A stretch of 10,495 nt of DNA, from positions 1 to 10,495 of the forward strand of contig JAGOGN010000043.1 of assembly GCA_017996675.1 (NCBI GenBank), written 5' to 3'. A program made the position numbers and the translations under genes. Origin of the DNA: Lachnospiraceae bacterium (lineage in GTDB: Bacteria > Bacillota_A > Clostridia > Lachnospirales > Lachnospiraceae). Positions 7,689 to 10,495 of the stretch are shown here, piece after piece. The notes beneath the pieces were generated by a model. The model was not told the origin of the DNA and did no database searches. It saw only the letters and a program-made list of their open reading frames with translations. Numbering within the stretch: position 1 is the stretch's first letter; every line of letters begins with the position of its first letter.

Positions 7689-7740
7689 TTTATTAAAAAA
7701 GTTATTATCAAGTTATTGATTTTATATTTCAATATTTATT

Positions 7741-8961
7741 ATGAAAAAGATTTTATATAGTTTAATTTGTCTTTCTTCTGCAATGGCTTTTGGTCAGAGT
7801 AGCATTCTTAATGCTAATTCACCACAGACATTTAGAGAGGATCGTGAGATCAAGAAAGATAGTATTACACCTCTTAAGTATGGATTTATCGAAGATAAAG
7901 ACATTTTAAGAAGTATGGTGGTGTGGGAAATAATTGATATGAATGATAAAATTAATCAACCTTTTTATCATAACAGCGATGGTCTAGTAACACAAAATAA
8001 ATCTCTTTATCAAATTTTATTGGAATCTGTTAATTCTGGTAAAGTAAAAGAAGTTTATTCTGATGATAGTTTTACTACCAGACTTACCCCAGAAGGTATT
8101 GCTGCTGCTACATCGGTTCCAATGGTTGATGATTACTTTACTGAAAAATTAAACGAAGGTAAGATAGAAGATGCAGAAGCTCAGAGAATTTTAAAATATT
8201 TTACGTCTTTAAAAGGAACGGATAATAAACAGATAACTGGCTTGTTTATGAAATATTCAACCAGATTGTCTGATGTTTTGGAATTTAATGGATCGGCTCA
8301 ACCTGCTTCTACTGAAGAAACTGTAACTACTGGAAAAGGTAAGAAAAAGAAGACTGTAAAAAAAGCAGCCAAAGCTCCTACAATTGAGCCAGGCACTATG
8401 CTTGTAAATCTGGACGGATCTTGGTATAAAGTCAAAAAGTCTGATATTGAGGCCAATGTTGGTTTTGCTGAAACAACCACTGAAAAAGTTAAAGCTCTTA
8501 AGCTTATGGGAATGTGGTATATCGACAAAAGAGATACACAGTTGAGATACAGATTGCTTGGAATTGCAGCCATGGGAGAAGATCCAAATTCAGCCATTCT
8601 TAAGAAAGAAAGAATGCAACAAATGCAAGATTCTGGTGCTCCTGTAGATCCTTCAGCAATGCAGGATATTGGAGCTGATTTGATTGATCTTTTCTGGATT
8701 TACTATCCAGATGCAAGACAAGTTCTTTCAAGCAATTATATTTTCAATGCTAAAAACTCTACTTCTGATATCACCTTTGATGATGTTCTTAATGCAAGAA
8801 GATTCTCAGCAGTTATCTACAAAGCAGATAATGGTTTAGGAAGAGGTGGAAGTGGGATCATTGATGAATATATCCCAGCTGATACAGACGGACAATTGGA
8901 AGAAAGTGACAGAATCAAAGCACAGATTCTTCAAATGGAAAACGATATGTGGAATTACTAA
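7741..8961 (+). CDS. gldN: T9SS / gliding motility protein GldN (PorN homologue)
   Basis: GldN is a periplasmic protein that pairs with GldK in the outer-membrane-associated T9SS ring. The 406-residue product starts with a Sec signal peptide (MKKILYSLICLSSAMAFGQS, cleavage probably near 18-19). The N-terminal GldN region follows: DKDILRSMVVWEIIDMNDKI (52-71), NQPFYHNSD (72-80) and KSLYQILLESVNSGKV (87-102). The C-terminal half has MGMWYIDKRDTQLRYRLLGI (256-275), DLIDLFWIYYPDARQVL (313-329) and DDVLNARRFSAVIYKADN (347-364). Between them, at about 184-218, sits a low-complexity, lysine-rich segment (GKGKKKKTVKKAAKAP at 198-213) that I do not expect in the F. johnsoniae protein and that makes this GldN longer than I recall for that species. 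It is the last gene of gldKLMN and is followed by a strong hairpin terminator. The assignment also rests on order and neighbours. Confidence 0.95.
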   Translation: MKKILYSLICLSSAMAFGQSSILNANSPQTFREDREIKKDSITPLKYGFIEDKDILRSMVVWEIIDMNDKINQPFYHNSDGLVTQNKSLYQILLESVNSGKVKEVYSDDSFTTRLTPEGIAAATSVPMVDDYFTEKLNEGKIEDAEAQRILKYFTSLKGTDNKQITGLFMKYSTRLSDVLEFNGSAQPASTEETVTTGKGKKKKTVKKAAKAPTIEPGTMLVNLDGSWYKVKKSDIEANVGFAETTTEKVKALKLMGMWYIDKRDTQLRYRLLGIAAMGEDPNSAILKKERMQQMQDSGAPVDPSAMQDIGADLIDLFWIYYPDARQVLSSNYIFNAKNSTSDITFDDVLNARRFSAVIYKADNGLGRGGSGIIDEYIPADTDGQLEESDRIKAQILQMENDMWNY

Positions 8962-8982
8962 TATTTCTCATATTCCAAATAG

Positions 8983-9019
8983 AAAAACCTGAGTATCTTT
9001 ACTCAGGTTTTTTATTTTT
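8983..9019 (+). terminator. Intrinsic terminator after gldN
   Basis: A perfect 13-bp inverted repeat, AAAAACCTGAGTA at 8983-8995 and TACTCAGGTTTTT at 9000-9012, encloses the loop TCTT. It is followed by a T-rich tract (TATTTTT, 9013-9019). It lies 21 nt after the gldN stop and should end the gldKLMN transcript. The U-tract runs straight into the ATG of the next gene at 9020. The A-run on the 5' arm could also give weak termination on the minus strand. Confidence 0.92.
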
Positions 9020-10051
9020 ATGAATCAAGTTGATTATATCATTGTCGGAGGTGGATTTGCAGGCTTTTTTCTTGCCCATCAGTTGAAGAAGAACAATGCT
9101 TCTTTTGTCATTTTCAATGGGAATAAGACGTCCGGTTCGCACATCTCAGCAGGCGTTTGCAATCCGGTTATTCTAAAGCGATTCAGTACATTCTGGAAGT
9201 CCAAAGTTCAGATGCATTACTTAGAAACTATTTTTTCGGAAATTGAAGATTACACAAGCAAAAATTATTTGATAAAAGAGCCCGTCGCCAGAATATTTCA
9301 TGACGAAGCTGAGAAAGTTCAATGGCTCAAAAACTCTAATAAAGACGATTTAAAATCTTTTTTAAGTCATGATTTCATTAATTTAAAGAGCGTCGACAAT
9401 CCATTAGATTCAGGAATTGTAAATGGGTCTTGCCGGGTAGATGTTGAAGGTTTTTTTAAGGATATGAGAACGTTTTTTGAAAGCCATGGCAATATCATTA
9501 ATGATAATTTCGATTATGATTCCATCGATATAAGAAACTCGGTCTATAAAAATTTCACTTTTAAGAATATTATCTTCTGTGAAGGAATTCACGTAAATGA
9601 CAATCCATTTTTCAATACTCTTCCCGTTGTGCCGAACAAAGGACATTGTTTGGAAGTGGAAATCAACCAAGAGATAGATCCATTTATCATCAAGAAAAAA
9701 CATTTCCTTTTTTCGCTTTCGAAGAATCGTTTTTATTATGGCGGAACTTACGGACGGTTAGATAATTCGGAAGAGATTGACCCGGAATTTGTAGAGGAAT
9801 TAGAAAGTGGACTAAAAGCGTTTTATAAAAATCAATATGAAATCGTCAAAGTCAAAACCGCATTTCGTGCAACGGTAGATGACAGAAGACCGATTTTGGG
9901 AACGCATTCGGAATATGAAAACTTAAAAATTTTTAATGGCCTTGGGGCGAGAGGTGTCCTCAATGGAAGTTATTTTTCCAATGTCATGTGCGATTATCTA
10001 CAACACAAAACCGAACTGGATCCGGAGATAGATGTGAAAAGGTTTTATTAA
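9020..10051 (+). CDS. FAD-dependent oxidoreductase, DAO (glycine/D-amino-acid oxidase) family
   Basis: This 343-residue protein opens with a Rossmann dinucleotide-binding motif, YIIVGGGFAGFFLAHQL (6-22, GxGxxG-like), which binds the ADP part of FAD and supports the ATG at 9020. An in-frame TGA at 8990 rules out a much longer form. Other DAO-family signs are KGHCLEV (208-214 region), YYGGTYG (239-245), RATVDDRRPILG (283-294) and the near-C-terminal FNGLGARGVLNG (305-316), which forms part of the flavin site in this superfamily and resembles the oxidase half of MnmC. The substrate cannot be read from sequence. An amine or amino acid is the family expectation, and a tRNA-modification role is only a possibility. 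There is no signal peptide, so it is likely cytoplasmic. The ATG abuts the gldN terminator, leaving no room for its own promoter downstream of the hairpin. It is convergent with the VOC gene, 3 nt away. Confidence 0.83.
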   Translation: MNQVDYIIVGGGFAGFFLAHQLKKNNASFVIFNGNKTSGSHISAGVCNPVILKRFSTFWKSKVQMHYLETIFSEIEDYTSKNYLIKEPVARIFHDEAEKVQWLKNSNKDDLKSFLSHDFINLKSVDNPLDSGIVNGSCRVDVEGFFKDMRTFFESHGNIINDNFDYDSIDIRNSVYKNFTFKNIIFCEGIHVNDNPFFNTLPVVPNKGHCLEVEINQEIDPFIIKKKHFLFSLSKNRFYYGGTYGRLDNSEEIDPEFVEELESGLKAFYKNQYEIVKVKTAFRATVDDRRPILGTHSEYENLKIFNGLGARGVLNGSYFSNVMCDYLQHKTELDPEIDVKRFY

Positions 10052-10054
10052 TTT

Positions 10055-10417
10055 TTACTTGATTTCCTGACCAAATTGTAGGATAAAACCATTATTGTCG
10101 TAGATAGCAAATTCGCGCATTCCCCATTCAAAAGTTTCCAACTCGTAGCAAATCTGAGTTGCAGATTTTAGACTTTTCCAGATATCATCCACGTTTTGAA
10201 CATTGATGTAAAAACTTCCTGTAAAATTAGGTTTGATGAAAACCGAATGATGGTTTGGTTTGGCAAACATCAGTTCCACGTTGTCTCGGAAAACGGTTGC
10301 CCAGCCCCAGTCATCATTCTTTTCGCCGAGTTCAAAACCAAGTGTTTCTGTGTAGAATTCTATTGTTTCTTCAAATTGGTCAGTCCAGAGAATAGGTCTT
10401 AATGAGTTAAATTTCAT
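10055..10417 (-). CDS. VOC / glyoxalase-bleomycin-resistance-like protein
   Basis: The 120-residue protein has the two-module vicinal-oxygen-chelate pattern. The first beta-alpha-beta unit is RPILWTDQFEETIEFYTETLGFEL, where FY..TLGFEL is the usual VOC signature. The second ends EFAIYDNNGFILQFGQEI, equivalent to the 'DPdGn.iel' strand. Neither a histidine at the first metal position nor the usual terminal Glu (a Gln-containing LQFGQ here) is evident, so it may be a metal-free binding protein of the bleomycin-resistance type rather than an enzyme. The ligand is unknown. I choose the ATG at 10415-10417 because it sits one nucleotide after the TAA of the upstream gene. A TTG at 10424-10426 would add three residues (giving 123) and overlap that gene. 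The 3' end lies 3 nt from the convergent oxidoreductase. Confidence 0.8.
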   Translation of the reverse strand: MKFNSLRPILWTDQFEETIEFYTETLGFELGEKNDDWGWATVFRDNVELMFAKPNHHSVFIKPNFTGSFYINVQNVDDIWKSLKSATQICYELETFEWGMREFAIYDNNGFILQFGQEIK

Positions 10418-10418
10418 C

Positions 10419-10495
10419 TTATACAAAGGTTAATAGTAATGCCAATACAAATCCGATGGCTGCGAAAATCATTCCTCTTCGGAAAACTTTGGACT
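10419..10495 (-). CDS. C-terminal end of an unidentified membrane protein (partial)
   Basis: On the minus strand, a frame open from the right edge to a TAA at 10419-10421 encodes 24 residues, SKVFRRGMIFAAIGFVLALLLTFV. This is a basic patch followed by a strongly hydrophobic helix of about 17 residues that ends at the C-terminus, typical of a last transmembrane segment. The internal ATG would give a peptide of only 17 residues, so this is more likely the tail of a longer gene beginning outside the window. The stop is followed by one base and then the ATG of the VOC gene (TAAGATG), which suggests co-transcription and perhaps translational coupling. The family cannot be determined. Confidence 0.55.
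   Translation of the reverse strand, partial: SKVFRRGMIFAAIGFVLALLLTFV

Noticed and set aside
7723..7730. TATATTTC upstream of gldN as a -7 promoter element
   Set aside because: It has a mismatch at the final G and no TTG at 17-23 nt upstream. The gene is better explained as part of the gldKLMN transcript.
8994..9001. TATCTTTA in the gldN terminator as a promoter for the oxidoreductase gene
   Set aside because: It is a 7/8 match to TAnnTTTG but lies in the hairpin arm and loop, and no TTG is found at the right distance upstream.

Overview
The window looks like chromosome of an AT-rich Bacteroidota bacterium, most likely class Flavobacteriia and probably close to Chryseobacterium/Epilithonimonas (Weeksellaceae). 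The evidence is the complete gldK-gldL-gldM-gldN cassette (core of the type IX secretion system, T9SS, and gliding motor), a DUF4270 lipoprotein, A/T-rich gene leaders without clear Shine-Dalgarno sequences, and a TAA stop on every gene whose end is visible. The genus is inferred from protein style only.

Left block (1-3824, + strand): the 3' end of a short glycogen/starch-synthase-like protein, a DUF4270 lipoprotein and glmS (glucosamine-6-phosphate synthase). The gaps are 16 and 17 nt, so the three are probably co-transcribed. GlmS makes the amino sugar for peptidoglycan and lipopolysaccharide. The other two are a carbohydrate enzyme relative and an envelope lipoprotein of unknown role.

Middle block (3931-8961, + strand): gldK, gldL, gldM and gldN, complete and in canonical order, with gaps of 38, 48 and 52 nt. 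A 106-nt A/T-rich region before gldK holds a plausible Bacteroidota-type promoter, and a perfect 13-bp hairpin plus U-tract follows gldN. GldL and GldM form the inner-membrane proton-driven motor. GldK (lipoprotein) and GldN form the periplasmic/outer-membrane ring that couples the motor to the secretion and gliding machinery. The motor residues known from Flavobacterium johnsoniae are present at the same positions (GldL Y13, K27, H30, E49; GldM R9), with one conservative change (GldL D59).

Right block (9020-10495): an FAD-dependent DAO-family oxidoreductase on the + strand, whose ATG lies in the tail of the gldN terminator. It converges, with a 3-nt gap, on a minus-strand VOC/glyoxalase-like gene. 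That gene is preceded, one nucleotide away, by the tail of a membrane-protein gene running off the right edge.

I see no mobile element, CRISPR array, tRNA or rRNA, and no stretch over 300 bases lacks a gene. The window is a well-conserved core locus. I did not find a convincing undescribed system. The points most worth checking are low-complexity insertions in GldK and GldN, the terminator/start overlap at 9020, and the N-terminal-only synthase-like gene.
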